From contig JAAYDY010000113.1 in NCBI GenBank assembly GCA_012729015.1, positions 76,206 through 139,232 of the forward strand: 63,027 bases of DNA, in the 5' to 3' direction. A program made the position numbers and the translations under genes. Source of the stretch: Phycisphaerae bacterium (GTDB lineage Bacteria > Planctomycetota > Phycisphaerae > FEN-1346 > JAACEH01). Shown in pieces: positions 34,492-41,971 of this stretch (its first letter is position 1; the number at the start of each line of letters is the position of its first letter). Under the pieces are notes generated by a model. It was not told the DNA's origin, searched no databases, and was given only the letters and a program-made list of their open reading frames with translations.

Positions 34492-35853
34492 ATGGAAGTC
34501 GAGATGAGACGCGTGGACGCGATCAAACCGTACGAGAACAACCCGCGGATCAACGACGGGGCGGTGGACGCCGTGGCGGCCAGCGTGCGGGAGTTCGGCT
34601 GGCGGCAGCCGATCGTCGTCGATGCCGAGGGCGTGATTGTCGTCGGCCATACCCGGTGGAAGGCCGCGGTGAAGATGGGCCTGACCGAGGTGCCGGTGCA
34701 CGTGGCCCGCGACCTTACGCCCGAGCAGGCCCGGGCCTATCGCATCGCCGACAACAAGGCGGCCGAGGGGAGCGACTGGAACTACGAGCTGCTGCCGATC
34801 GAGCTGGCGGCCATCCAGGAAGGCGGGCTGGACCTGACGCTTCTGGGCTTCTCGGCCGGCGAGATCACCGAGCTGCTCGCGCCGCCGGGGACCGAGGGCC
34901 TGACGGACCCCGACGCCGTGCCGGAGCCGCCGGACGAGGCCGTGACCCAGCCCGGCGACGTGTGGGTCCTCGGCCGTCACCGGCTCATGTGCGGCGACAG
35001 CGGTTCGGCCGCGGACCTGGGCCGGCTGGTCGACGGGGCGACCATCGACCTGGTGAATATGGACCCGCCGTACAACGTGAAGGTGGAGCCGCGCTCCAAC
35101 AACGCCATCGCCGCGGGGCTGTCGAGTTTCCAGGCCTCCAACACCGAGCCGCAGAACCATCACCAGGGCTTCGACGTCGCCCGCCAGGGGCCCAAGCAGG
35201 CGACGACGACGAAGCTGCGGGCCAAGGACCGGCCCCTGGCGAACGACTTCGTCTCGGACGAGGCCTTCGACGGCATGCTGGCGGCCTGGTTCGCCAACGC
35301 CTCGCGGGTGCTGAAGCCCGGCGGCTCGTTCTACATCTGGGGCGGCTACGCCAACCTCGGCAATTACCCGGGGCCCCTGAAGGCCGCGGGCCTGTACTTC
35401 TCGCAGGCCATTGTCTGGGACAAGCAGCATCCGGTGCTGACGCGCAAGGATTTCATGGGGGCGTTCGAGATCTGCTTCTACGGCTGGAAGACCGGCGCCG
35501 GCCATCACTTCTTCGGGCCGACCAACGTCGCCGACCTGTGGCACGTCAAGAAGGTCAGCCCGCAGGCCATGATCCACCTGACCGAGAAGCCCGTGGAACT
35601 GGCGGCCCGGTCCATCGAGTACTCGTCGCGGCTCGGGGAGAAGGTGCTGGACCTGTTCGGCGGCTCAGGCTCGACGCTGATCGCCTGCGAGCAGACCAGC
35701 CGCACGGCCTACCTGATGGAACTCGACCCGCTCTACTGCGACGTGATCGTGAAGCGCTGGGAGGAGTTCACGGGGCGGAAGGCCGAGCGGGTCGCGGCCC
35801 CAGAGGCAGCCACCATCAACGAGGAGGCCGCCACCGAGGAGGTGACGGCGTGA
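34492..35853 (+). CDS. ParB-domain / DNA N6-adenine or N4-cytosine methyltransferase fusion
   Basis: The product is 453 residues with GGAGG before the ATG. Residues 1-125 are a ParB N-terminal domain (RVDAIKPYENNPRINDGAVD, VGHTRWKAAVKMGL). Residues 155-440 are a beta-class amino methyltransferase: VWVLGRHRLMCGDS, DPPY at 191-194 (NMDPPYNVKV), LKPGGSFYIWGGY, LTEKPVELAARS and LDLFGGSGSTLIACE. This fusion is common in phages and genomic islands. The ParB part may give DNA binding or NTP-dependent control. The C-terminus ends in a Glu/Ala/Thr-rich tail. The gene is the last of the early block. Confidence 0.92.
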   Translation: MEVEMRRVDAIKPYENNPRINDGAVDAVAASVREFGWRQPIVVDAEGVIVVGHTRWKAAVKMGLTEVPVHVARDLTPEQARAYRIADNKAAEGSDWNYELLPIELAAIQEGGLDLTLLGFSAGEITELLAPPGTEGLTDPDAVPEPPDEAVTQPGDVWVLGRHRLMCGDSGSAADLGRLVDGATIDLVNMDPPYNVKVEPRSNNAIAAGLSSFQASNTEPQNHHQGFDVARQGPKQATTTKLRAKDRPLANDFVSDEAFDGMLAAWFANASRVLKPGGSFYIWGGYANLGNYPGPLKAAGLYFSQAIVWDKQHPVLTRKDFMGAFEICFYGWKTGAGHHFFGPTNVADLWHVKKVSPQAMIHLTEKPVELAARSIEYSSRLGEKVLDLFGGSGSTLIACEQTSRTAYLMELDPLYCDVIVKRWEEFTGRKAERVAAPEAATINEEAATEEVTA

Positions 35854-35867
35854 CCACACATTCAGTG

Positions 35868-36284
35868 CTACGCACCGACCCAGAGGATATGCTTCTTCAG
35901 AGGTCCGTCAGCCAGGGCCCGCACCAGACGCTGGTCAGCGCTGACCATGACGGTCTTGGTCTTCACGGCCAAGGCCAGGTAGAGGCTATCGTAAACCGTC
36001 CGGTCGAAACGAAGGGCCAGGTCCAGGGCGTCGGGCAGCAGCTCCGATGCCTCGTAGACCTGGATCGGCAGCCGCATCGCCTGCGAAAGAATCCCGGCCG
36101 CTGCCTCTTGGGTCAGGTCGCCACGGCGTTGACGTTTCCAGATGACGTTGGCGACCTCCACCCAGAGCAGATCGGGAGCCAGCAGCTCTTCGGCCCGGGC
36201 AAGTTGCTTCTCTGCGGCGTCGGAATGCTCCTCTTCAAAGTAGAGCTTCACGACGACGCTGGCATCGACGACCAGTCTCTTCAT
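35868..36284 (-). CDS. vapC: PIN-domain toxin, VapC-like
   Basis: The product is 138 residues. The four acidic residues of the PIN nuclease are present: Asp7 (VVDASVVVKL), Glu43 (LLWVEVANVIW), Asp99 (VYDSLYLALA) and Asp117 (SADQRLVRAL). VapC proteins cleave RNA, often tRNA, when free of antitoxin. Its start overlaps the antitoxin stop by 4 bases. The pair sits on the minus strand between two rightward blocks of phage genes, like an inserted module, and could stabilise the prophage. Confidence 0.88.
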   Translation of the reverse strand: MKRLVVDASVVVKLYFEEEHSDAAEKQLARAEELLAPDLLWVEVANVIWKRQRRGDLTQEAAAGILSQAMRLPIQVYEASELLPDALDLALRFDRTVYDSLYLALAVKTKTVMVSADQRLVRALADGPLKKHILWVGA

Positions 36285-36508
36285 CGCTCGCGATCCTCGC
36301 GGATGAGCGCGGCGCTGTCATCGAACCGCCGGCCCAGCTTCTTGCGCCACTGGCGGGCGGCCCGCAGCGATTCGGTCACCGACAGCCCGGCGGCGTTCTC
36401 CAGGACCATGCGGGCCTCGCCCTGGAGCGAACGGCCATGCCGCTTGGCGCGAGCCCGCAGCCGTTTCATGGCCTGGTCGTCGAGTCCGCGAATCAGAATA
36501 TCAGCCAT
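36281..36508 (-). CDS. vapB: FitA/VapB-like antitoxin
   Basis: The product is 75 residues from ATG 36508 with GGGAGG upstream. The N-terminus is a ribbon-helix-helix of the FitA type (MADILIRGLDDQAMKRLRAR, then KRHGRSLQGEARMVLENAAG), and the C-terminus (KKLGRRFDDSAALIREDRER) should thread into the toxin active site. It is the first gene of the module and follows the operator at 36539-36557. Confidence 0.85.
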   Translation of the reverse strand: MADILIRGLDDQAMKRLRARAKRHGRSLQGEARMVLENAAGLSVTESLRAARQWRKKLGRRFDDSAALIREDRER

Positions 36509-36538
36509 GACGGCACCTCCCATCGGTCTGAAGCCACG

Positions 36539-36557
36539 CGATATCCTAATGATATCG
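36539..36557. promoter_or_regulatory. Operator of the VapBC-like module
   Basis: CGATAT and ATATCG form a perfect inverted repeat (36539-36544 and 36552-36557) with a 7-base spacer, 31 bases upstream of the antitoxin start. This is where ribbon-helix-helix antitoxins usually bind to repress their own operon. Confidence 0.6.
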
Positions 36558-36662
36558 TCCTCCCGTTCGTGCGACAAGAGAAATTCCGCAGCCCGAGACG
36601 CACAACGAGACCGCCCCGACCGAGGCCGGGGCGGTGCAGGGCGAGGTGGCGTCATGACAACG

Positions 36663-37208
36663 TCAGACGGCGGCTTCAAAGAGCCCGCGGCCGGTCTTGC
36701 GGAACCGGGCGGCGTCGCCTTTGGCGGCGATCTCGCGGAGGACGGCGCTGGTGAGCGTCGCCGCGGGCGTCTTGCCCTCGGTCGTCCACTGGCCGCCGGC
36801 CAGGACCGCCTCGACGATCTCCTTGCAGGTCATGGGCCGGCCCGCCTCGGCCAGGACCTGGGCCGCCAGGTTCAGGAGGCTCGGGCGCTTTGCGGCGGCC
36901 CCCGTCGCGCCACGTTCGCCCGTGTGGCGTCCGGACGCGGGGGTGGCGTCCGTGGCCGCCTGCCGGGGCTCCGGCGGCGTGGGGGCCGCCTGGGGCGCAT
37001 CGGCCGCTTCGTGGACAATCGGCATCGTCCGCGTGGGCCACAGGCCCCGGAGCCGCTGCGGGCTCTTGATGTGGACCTTCTTGCCGGTGATCCGGTTCAC
37101 GCCGTCCCAGCCCCCGTGCGGGTTGGTCGACTCGATGCGCACCGGCACCACCTTGCCCGACACCTTGGCGGCGTAGGTGCCGCCGATCTTCACCACGTTC
37201 TTCTTCAT
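36663..37208 (-). CDS. HARE-HTH domain protein
   Basis: The product is 181 residues. ATG 37208 has AAGGAG 6 bases upstream; the GTG just before it is less likely. The N-terminal ~45 residues form a small beta domain (KIGGTYAAKVSGKVVPVRIE), then a disordered Pro/Ala linker, then a C-terminal HARE-HTH at about 108-180: LLNLAAQVLAEAGRPMTCKE, AAATLTSAVLREIAAKGDAA and FRKTGRGLFEAA. HARE-HTH domains are found in restriction, transcription and chromatin proteins and are thought to connect to modified DNA. It follows the amidoligase gene by 27 bases, so the two are probably one operon. Confidence 0.7.
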   Translation of the reverse strand: MKKNVVKIGGTYAAKVSGKVVPVRIESTNPHGGWDGVNRITGKKVHIKSPQRLRGLWPTRTMPIVHEAADAPQAAPTPPEPRQAATDATPASGRHTGERGATGAAAKRPSLLNLAAQVLAEAGRPMTCKEIVEAVLAGGQWTTEGKTPAATLTSAVLREIAAKGDAARFRKTGRGLFEAAV

Positions 37209-37235
37209 CACATGCTCCTTTCGGGTTGCGGCCGC

Positions 37236-38159
37236 CTACGCGGCCTGGTCGTCGTACTTGCGGGCGAGCCGCATCAACTCCTGTTTGGCCTCGTCGAGGG
37301 CGGCCATCTCGTCCACCCAGCCCTCGGCGAGGCAGACCGGCTTGTAGTAGTCCTTGCGGCCGCGGGTCCAACCGGCGAGGTAGAAGAATCGCTGCATCGC
37401 GCCGACGGCGGTGGTCGTGTCGGCGTAACCGGTGGTCGGCGCGTCGAACCGCGTGTTGCGGGCCAGGGCCATCGTGGCCGCCGCCAGGGCCATCTGAATC
37501 CAGGCCGTCATCTTGCGGCCGCTCGTGGTGCCGCTGAAGCATCGGAACTCGACCGTCCTGTAGCGGCCGAACAGGGGCACCAGGTTCAGCGTCTGGTAGC
37601 GGCTGATGCCGGCGGCCTCGATCCGCAGGTCGTCGGCCTTGATCTTCTTCGTGAGGCGTTCCTTCTTGTGCCTCCAGGCGGTCTTGAGGCTGCGGCAATA
37701 CGTGCCTCGCTCGCGGGCGGTGGTTCCGGCGGCCCCGTAGAAGGCCTTCTCGTGCTGGGCGGTGGTGTTGATCAGGCGTCGCACCCAGTCGGCGACCTCG
37801 TCGAAGTCATCGCCGGCGGCGCTGGCGGCCCCGAGGTGGACGTGGAAACCGCAGGTCTTGTTGACCTTGGCTCCCATCTCCTCCAGGAGCCGGGCCACCT
37901 GGCGGACCTGGTCGAGGCCGTCGCGGCCGCGGAGGACCGGGCTCACGATCTCGACGCCCTCGTAGCCCTGCAGCGTCGTCGAAAGGCTGCCGTCGCGCTG
38001 GGCGTTCCAGCCCCGCGGGAACCGGCCGCCGAGGGCCAGGCCCGCGTGGTAGCCCCCCACACGGACGCTGCCGATCGGCAGCAGGCACTCGATCTCGCAG
38101 CCGAAGGTGATCTCGGCCGCCCTGGGGTTCGCCTCGTGTCGTTGCGTGTGCCTAGTCAT
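37236..38159 (-). CDS. Amidoligase-family (COOH-NH2 ligase) enzyme
   Basis: The product is 307 residues with AGGAGG before the ATG. It matches the Amidoligase_2 layout: EITFGCEIECLLPIG near the N-terminus, GRFPRGWNAQRDGSLS, GYEGVEIVSPVLRG, VNKTCGFHVHLGAAS, then YQTLNLVPLFGRYRTVEFRC and an Arg/His-rich helical region. These are glutamine-synthetase/GCS-like folds that join a carboxylate to an amine. The substrate is unknown; published genomic studies propose peptide or protein modification. Here the only co-transcribed partner is the HARE-HTH protein. The pair is leftward between the toxin module and the terminase block. Confidence 0.8.
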   Translation of the reverse strand: MTRHTQRHEANPRAAEITFGCEIECLLPIGSVRVGGYHAGLALGGRFPRGWNAQRDGSLSTTLQGYEGVEIVSPVLRGRDGLDQVRQVARLLEEMGAKVNKTCGFHVHLGAASAAGDDFDEVADWVRRLINTTAQHEKAFYGAAGTTARERGTYCRSLKTAWRHKKERLTKKIKADDLRIEAAGISRYQTLNLVPLFGRYRTVEFRCFSGTTSGRKMTAWIQMALAAATMALARNTRFDAPTTGYADTTTAVGAMQRFFYLAGWTRGRKDYYKPVCLAEGWVDEMAALDEAKQELMRLARKYDDQAA

Positions 38160-38184
38160 CGTCGCCTCCTGGTTCTTGCCTGCG

Positions 38185-38208
38185 TTACATGGACATTAAG
38201 CCATGTAA
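38185..38208. promoter_or_regulatory. Inverted repeat between amidoligase and packaging genes
   Basis: TTACATGG (38185-38192) and CCATGTAA (38201-38208) are a perfect 8-bp inverted repeat with an 8-base spacer, just upstream of the amidoligase and of the rightward terminase block. It could be an operator that controls either side. Confidence 0.45.
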
Positions 38209-38305
38209 ATGCGACCGGGGCAAGGCCGGAAAGTGGAATAATGCAGATTTATGGATGCAAGTGGCGGGGAGCCTAACAGACGCCTGACTGGCAGGGAGGC
38301 CGGGG

Positions 38306-38509
38306 GTGGATCGGGAAGTGAATCCGGCGGCGTTGACTGTCGAACAGGTGGCCCGGCTCCTGACGGCCGCGGGGGGCGGGGCGGTCTCGGTGGAGGCCGT
38401 CCGCCGGCACATCGAGCGCGGAGCGCCGACGTCGGCCGACGGGCGGGTGAACCTGGTCTGCTACGCGGCATGGCTGGTGCGGGAATGCTCCGGGGACCGG
38501 GGCCGGTAG
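38306..38509 (+). CDS. Small HTH protein A of the terminase block
   Basis: The product is 67 residues; the GTG start has GGGAGG 7 bases upstream. It reads LTVEQVARLLTAAGGGAVSV, EAVRRHIERGAPTSADGRVN and LVCYAAWLVREC, an HTH followed by a second helix pair. It is a paralogue of the next gene and of the N-terminus of the terminase large subunit. By position and motif it may be a terminase small-subunit-like DNA-recognition protein. Confidence 0.6.
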   Translation: MDREVNPAALTVEQVARLLTAAGGGAVSVEAVRRHIERGAPTSADGRVNLVCYAAWLVRECSGDRGR

Positions 38510-38583
38510 AAGGGCAACGAGCGGGGGCGCGCGTGTTGAAGCACGCCGCCCCCATGGGCAAGCACTTAGTGGAGTGCCTACCA

Positions 38584-38838
38584 ATGGCAGAGAATCGGCA
38601 GAAAACGGCCGGTCGCACGAGGGAAAAACGCCCCGTGCGGTCGGCCCTGAGCCTGACGCAGCTGCGGTCGTATGTGACGCCCCAGGAGGCGGCGCGGCTG
38701 CTGACGTGTGAAGGCCAGCGCCCTGTGACGGCCGACGACGTGCGCCGCCTGATCGAACGCGGCGCGCCCGGGCGCGGCGGCAAGGTGCGGCTCGTGGACC
38801 TGATTGCCTGGATGGCCCGGGAGACTGAGGCACGCTGA
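38584..38838 (+). CDS. Small HTH protein B of the terminase block
   Basis: The product is 84 residues. After a basic N-terminal segment it carries the same module as protein A: VTPQEAARLLTCEGQRPVTA, DDVRRLIERGAPGRGGKVRL and VDLIAWMARETEAR. ATG 38584 has a GGAG upstream; ATG 38554 is an alternative. The stop overlaps the terminase start by one base (TGATG). It is likely a small-terminase-type protein. Confidence 0.65.
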   Translation: MAENRQKTAGRTREKRPVRSALSLTQLRSYVTPQEAARLLTCEGQRPVTADDVRRLIERGAPGRGGKVRLVDLIAWMARETEAR

Positions 38839-41249
38839 TGGCCGGTCCGCGTCTGGATCCTCGACACCTGAAGCCGGCGGACCTGGTGCGGCTGCTGAAC
38901 GGCACGCCCCTGGGCGAGGTGCTGACCGAACGGCGTCTGTACCGCCATCGCCAGCAGGGCGGCCGCCGGATCGCCGGCGACGCCGAGGCCCGGACGGTGG
39001 ACCTCCTGCGGTACGCAGGGTGGCTCTGCGAGCAGATCGACGGGCCACGGGCCGAGGCCGCGCCGTCCCTGGGGCCGCTCGCCGCCGAGGGGTACGAGGC
39101 CATCCGCGAGGAGGCCCGGTCCAGGCGGGCCGGGATCAGCCGCTCGGGCCGCGACATCGCGCCGCTGCCGGCCGTGGTCGATCCGGGCCGCAAGGAGAAG
39201 TGTCGCTACAACCTGAAGCTCTTCCTCGAGACGTACCACAAGGCGAGCTTCCCGAAACGCTGGAGCCGCAACCACCTGACCGTCATCGCCAAGGTCGAGC
39301 GGTTGATCCTGAAGGGCGGCCGCTTCGCTCTGGCGATGCCGCGCGGCGACGGCAAGACGACGCTCCTTCGCAAGGCCGCGGAGTGGGCGGCCCTGTATGG
39401 GCACTCACGATACATCTGCCTGCTGGCCGCCAACGGCCCGAAGGCCTCGCAACTCCTGGAACCGATGAAGACGAGCCTCGAGACGAACCGGCTCTACCGC
39501 GAGGACTTCCCGGAAGTCAGCTATCCGATCCGCCGCCTCGAGCGGATCGTCAACCGCAGCCGAGGCCAGCTCTACAACGGCGAGCCGACGCGGATCTCCT
39601 GGACGGCCGACAAGATCATCCTGCCGTCCATCCCCGGCAGCGCCGCCTCGGGCATCATCGTCACCGCCTGTGGTCTGGAGTCCGGCAGTGTCCGCGGCCA
39701 GTTTCACGAACTCGACGACGGAACGATTCTGCGGCCGACGCTGGTCATCGCCGACGATCCGCAGACGCGCGAGTCGGCGGGCAGCGAGAAACAGACCCAG
39801 GACCGTATCGACATCCTCAGCGGCGACGCCGGCGGCCTGGCCGGGCCGGGGGAGTCGATGTCGCTCTTCGCCCTGGTCACGATCATCTACCAGGGAGACC
39901 TGGCCGAACGGCTCACCAACCGCAAGGAGTCCCCGGCGTGGCAGGGTGAACTGATGTCCATGATGCCCGAGATGCCGACGACCGCGACCTTGTGGGACGA
40001 GTACGCCAAGCTCTGGGAGGAGAGTCTCGACCGTTACGGTGACATTCGCCTGGCCGCGGCCCTGTATCGACAGCATCGCTGTCAGGCCGCCTGCCGCCGC
40101 AAACTGGACCAGCAACGACCGTGCGGGGCCTGTCCGCACCGTGAAACGTGCATGGACGCCGGAGCGGTCGTCGCCTGGCCTGAGCGGTACGAGAAGAAGA
40201 AGGGCGAACTCTCGGCCGTGCAGCACGCCATGGACCTGAAGCTCGAGGACGAGGAGGCCTTCTGGGCGGAGTTCCAGAACAGGCCCAAGAGCCGCGACAA
40301 GGGATCGCCGCTGCAGACGGTCGAGCAGCTCATGCAACGCGTCAACGGCCTGAAGCGGGGTACCGTGCCGCTGGCGGCCGACAAGATCACGGCCTACATC
40401 GACGTGGGGGACCACGTACTCTTCTGGGTGGTGACGGCCTGGCGCGGGGACTTCACGGGGTGGGTGCTCGATTACGGCACGTTCCCGGAGCAGCGGCGAA
40501 GCCACTTCACGGCCGCCAGCGCGCAGCACACCCTGGACCGCCGCTACCCCGGTTTGTCGCGCGAGGCGACGGTGCAGGAGGGGCTCCTGGCCTGCATCGA
40601 GGAACTGTCGCGGCGGGAGTACGTCCGCGAGGACGCGGCGGTGATGCAGATCGGCCGCGGCCTGATCGACACGGGGCACCTGCAGGACGAGGTCTACGCG
40701 GCGATCCGCCGGAGCGGGCGCGGCGGCGTCTGGATGGCGGCCAAGGGCGTGGGCATCGGGGCCCGCAACCGCCCGGTCTCGGAGTTCCGCAAGGAAAGCG
40801 GCGGGCGGTACGGGTTCCACTGGTGGGTGCCGCCGATCCGCGGCAAGCGCGTCGCCCTGACGGTCAACATCGACACCAACTTCTGGAAGACGTTCCTCGT
40901 CAACCGCCTCGCGCCGCCGGTGTCGGAGGCGGCGGCGCTGTCGTTCTGGGGCCTGCGGCCGGCCGACCACCGGCTCTACTGCGAGCACCTGACGGCCGAG
41001 AAGCGGGAGACCGAAGAGACCCGCGGCGGCACCCGCCGCGTGGACGTCTGGACCGTGCGACGCGGCGGTCGCGACAACCACTGGCTCGACTGCACGGTGG
41101 GCTGCTGCGTGGCGGCCAGTTACGAGGGTGTGAAACTGTCGGGCCTGGACGAGGAGCGCCGTCGCCGCGGCGGCCCCGGCCGGGACCCCAAGGGCGGACC
41201 GATGGTCTTGTCGGCAATCAGGCGACGCGGCGGGAGACACAGAGCATGA
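38838..41249 (+). CDS. terL: Phage terminase large subunit with fused N-terminal HTH module
   Basis: The 803-residue protein packages phage DNA. Residues 8-70 repeat the HTH module of the two preceding genes (LKPADLVRLLNGTPLGEVLT). The ATPase has a Walker A, MPRGDGKTTLLRKAAEW (about 167-183), and Walker B, TLVIADDPQT (301-310). The nuclease domain starts at TAYIDVGDHVLFW (Asp522) and ends with a basic tail (EERRRRGGPGRDP). An insert at 415-438 holds five cysteines (CQAAC, CGACPHRETC). It is of the GpA-like type and is unusually long. The stop overlaps the next gene by 4 bases. Confidence 0.9.
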   Translation: MAGPRLDPRHLKPADLVRLLNGTPLGEVLTERRLYRHRQQGGRRIAGDAEARTVDLLRYAGWLCEQIDGPRAEAAPSLGPLAAEGYEAIREEARSRRAGISRSGRDIAPLPAVVDPGRKEKCRYNLKLFLETYHKASFPKRWSRNHLTVIAKVERLILKGGRFALAMPRGDGKTTLLRKAAEWAALYGHSRYICLLAANGPKASQLLEPMKTSLETNRLYREDFPEVSYPIRRLERIVNRSRGQLYNGEPTRISWTADKIILPSIPGSAASGIIVTACGLESGSVRGQFHELDDGTILRPTLVIADDPQTRESAGSEKQTQDRIDILSGDAGGLAGPGESMSLFALVTIIYQGDLAERLTNRKESPAWQGELMSMMPEMPTTATLWDEYAKLWEESLDRYGDIRLAAALYRQHRCQAACRRKLDQQRPCGACPHRETCMDAGAVVAWPERYEKKKGELSAVQHAMDLKLEDEEAFWAEFQNRPKSRDKGSPLQTVEQLMQRVNGLKRGTVPLAADKITAYIDVGDHVLFWVVTAWRGDFTGWVLDYGTFPEQRRSHFTAASAQHTLDRRYPGLSREATVQEGLLACIEELSRREYVREDAAVMQIGRGLIDTGHLQDEVYAAIRRSGRGGVWMAAKGVGIGARNRPVSEFRKESGGRYGFHWWVPPIRGKRVALTVNIDTNFWKTFLVNRLAPPVSEAAALSFWGLRPADHRLYCEHLTAEKRETEETRGGTRRVDVWTVRRGGRDNHWLDCTVGCCVAASYEGVKLSGLDEERRRRGGPGRDPKGGPMVLSAIRRRGGRHRA

Positions 41250-41584
41250 GTCCGAAACGGACCGACCGGGAGAAGGCCGAACGCAGGCGGCGTCGTGAGG
41301 AAGACGAGGGCCAGTCGCTGGAGGAACTGGCCGCGTCGGCGACCGAGGCGCGGGCGGCGGCCATGGAAGGGCTGGAGTGCCCGCGTTGCGGGTGCCGGGA
41401 CTTTCGCGTGATCGAGACGGAGCGCCTGTACCACTGCATCCGCCGCCGCAGGGTCTGCCGCCGGTGTGGCTGGCGGACAACGACGGTGGAAAAAATGGCC
41501 GCTCCGGAGGCCGAAAACAACGCCTCTGAAAGATTTACCCCCACATATGGGGGTAAAAATAGAGCGGACTCGGATTCGTCTTGA
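41246..41584 (+). CDS. NrdR-like zinc-ribbon protein
   Basis: The product is 112 residues. A basic helix (KRTDREKAERRRRREEDEGQ) leads to a zinc ribbon CPRCGCRDFRVIETERLYHC followed by IRRRRVCRRCGWRTTTVE, nearly the NrdR pattern of CPxCG, IRRRRxCxxCGxRFTTxE. The ATP-cone of real NrdR is absent, so nucleotide sensing is not expected. It probably binds DNA in packaging or late control, next to terminase. The last 25 codons overlap a hairpin at 41534-41557. Confidence 0.75.
   Translation: MSPKRTDREKAERRRRREEDEGQSLEELAASATEARAAAMEGLECPRCGCRDFRVIETERLYHCIRRRRVCRRCGWRTTTVEKMAAPEAENNASERFTPTYGGKNRADSDSS
41534..41557 (+). terminator. Hairpin at the end of the zinc-ribbon gene
   Basis: TTTACCCCCA and TGGGGGTAAA form a perfect 10-bp stem with CATA loop (41534-41543, 41548-41557), followed by AAATAG. 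It lies inside the coding sequence, so it may be an attenuator or a decayed terminator; there is no T run. Confidence 0.4.
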
Positions 41585-41685
41585 CCACTCCCGGCGGCGA
41601 CGTAGAGTGCATGGTGACAAGTGAAACCCCCGAAGAACGCGGCCGACGGGTCGCGGGACCTCGGCAACGGCAACGCCGAACACGA

Positions 41686-41727
41686 AACCCCACCTTCACC
41701 TGATCAGGTGTGGAGGTGGGGTTTTTT
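41686..41727 (+). terminator. Rho-independent terminator between packaging and head genes
   Basis: AACCCCACCT and AGGTGGGGTT form a 10-bp outer stem, with an inner palindrome ACCTGATCAGGT after a small internal loop. Six T residues (41722-41727) follow. It would separate the terminase transcript from the portal and head genes, yet no strong promoter is visible just downstream. Confidence 0.8.
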
Positions 41728-41757
41728 CTTTGGGGGGTCGCCGCGGAGGACGCACCG

Positions 41758-41970
41758 ATGCCCATCGACGACGAAGCACTGGCCGAAGCGCTGATCCAGC
41801 AGACGACGCGCCCGGCGTCGGCCTCGGCCGACGGCGTGTCGCGCACCAGTCACAGCATTCCGGACCAGATCGCGGGCATCCGGTTCGCCAAGGCCCTGGC
41901 CGCACAGCGGCGCGGCGCAGGGTTCCGCATGCAGAAGCTCCGGCCGCCGGGGACCGTCTCGGGACTGTAG
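41758..41970 (+). CDS. Small head protein before the portal
   Basis: The product is 70 residues with GGAGG before ATG 41758. Its sequence (DEALAEALIQQTTRPASASA, then DQIAGIRFAKALAAQRRGAG and LRPPGTVSGL) is like the small proteins found between terminase and portal in lambda-like phages, where gpW-type head-joining proteins lie. I could not match it to gpW with confidence. The next gene starts one base after its stop. Confidence 0.6.
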   Translation: MPIDDEALAEALIQQTTRPASASADGVSRTSHSIPDQIAGIRFAKALAAQRRGAGFRMQKLRPPGTVSGL

Positions 41971-41971
41971 C

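Noticed and set aside
34443..38276. Plus-strand open frame of nearly 1280 codons across the ParB-methyltransferase, VapBC and amidoligase genes
   Set aside because: It reads through both strands of well supported genes in a wrong frame; composition is Arg/Gly/Asp noise.
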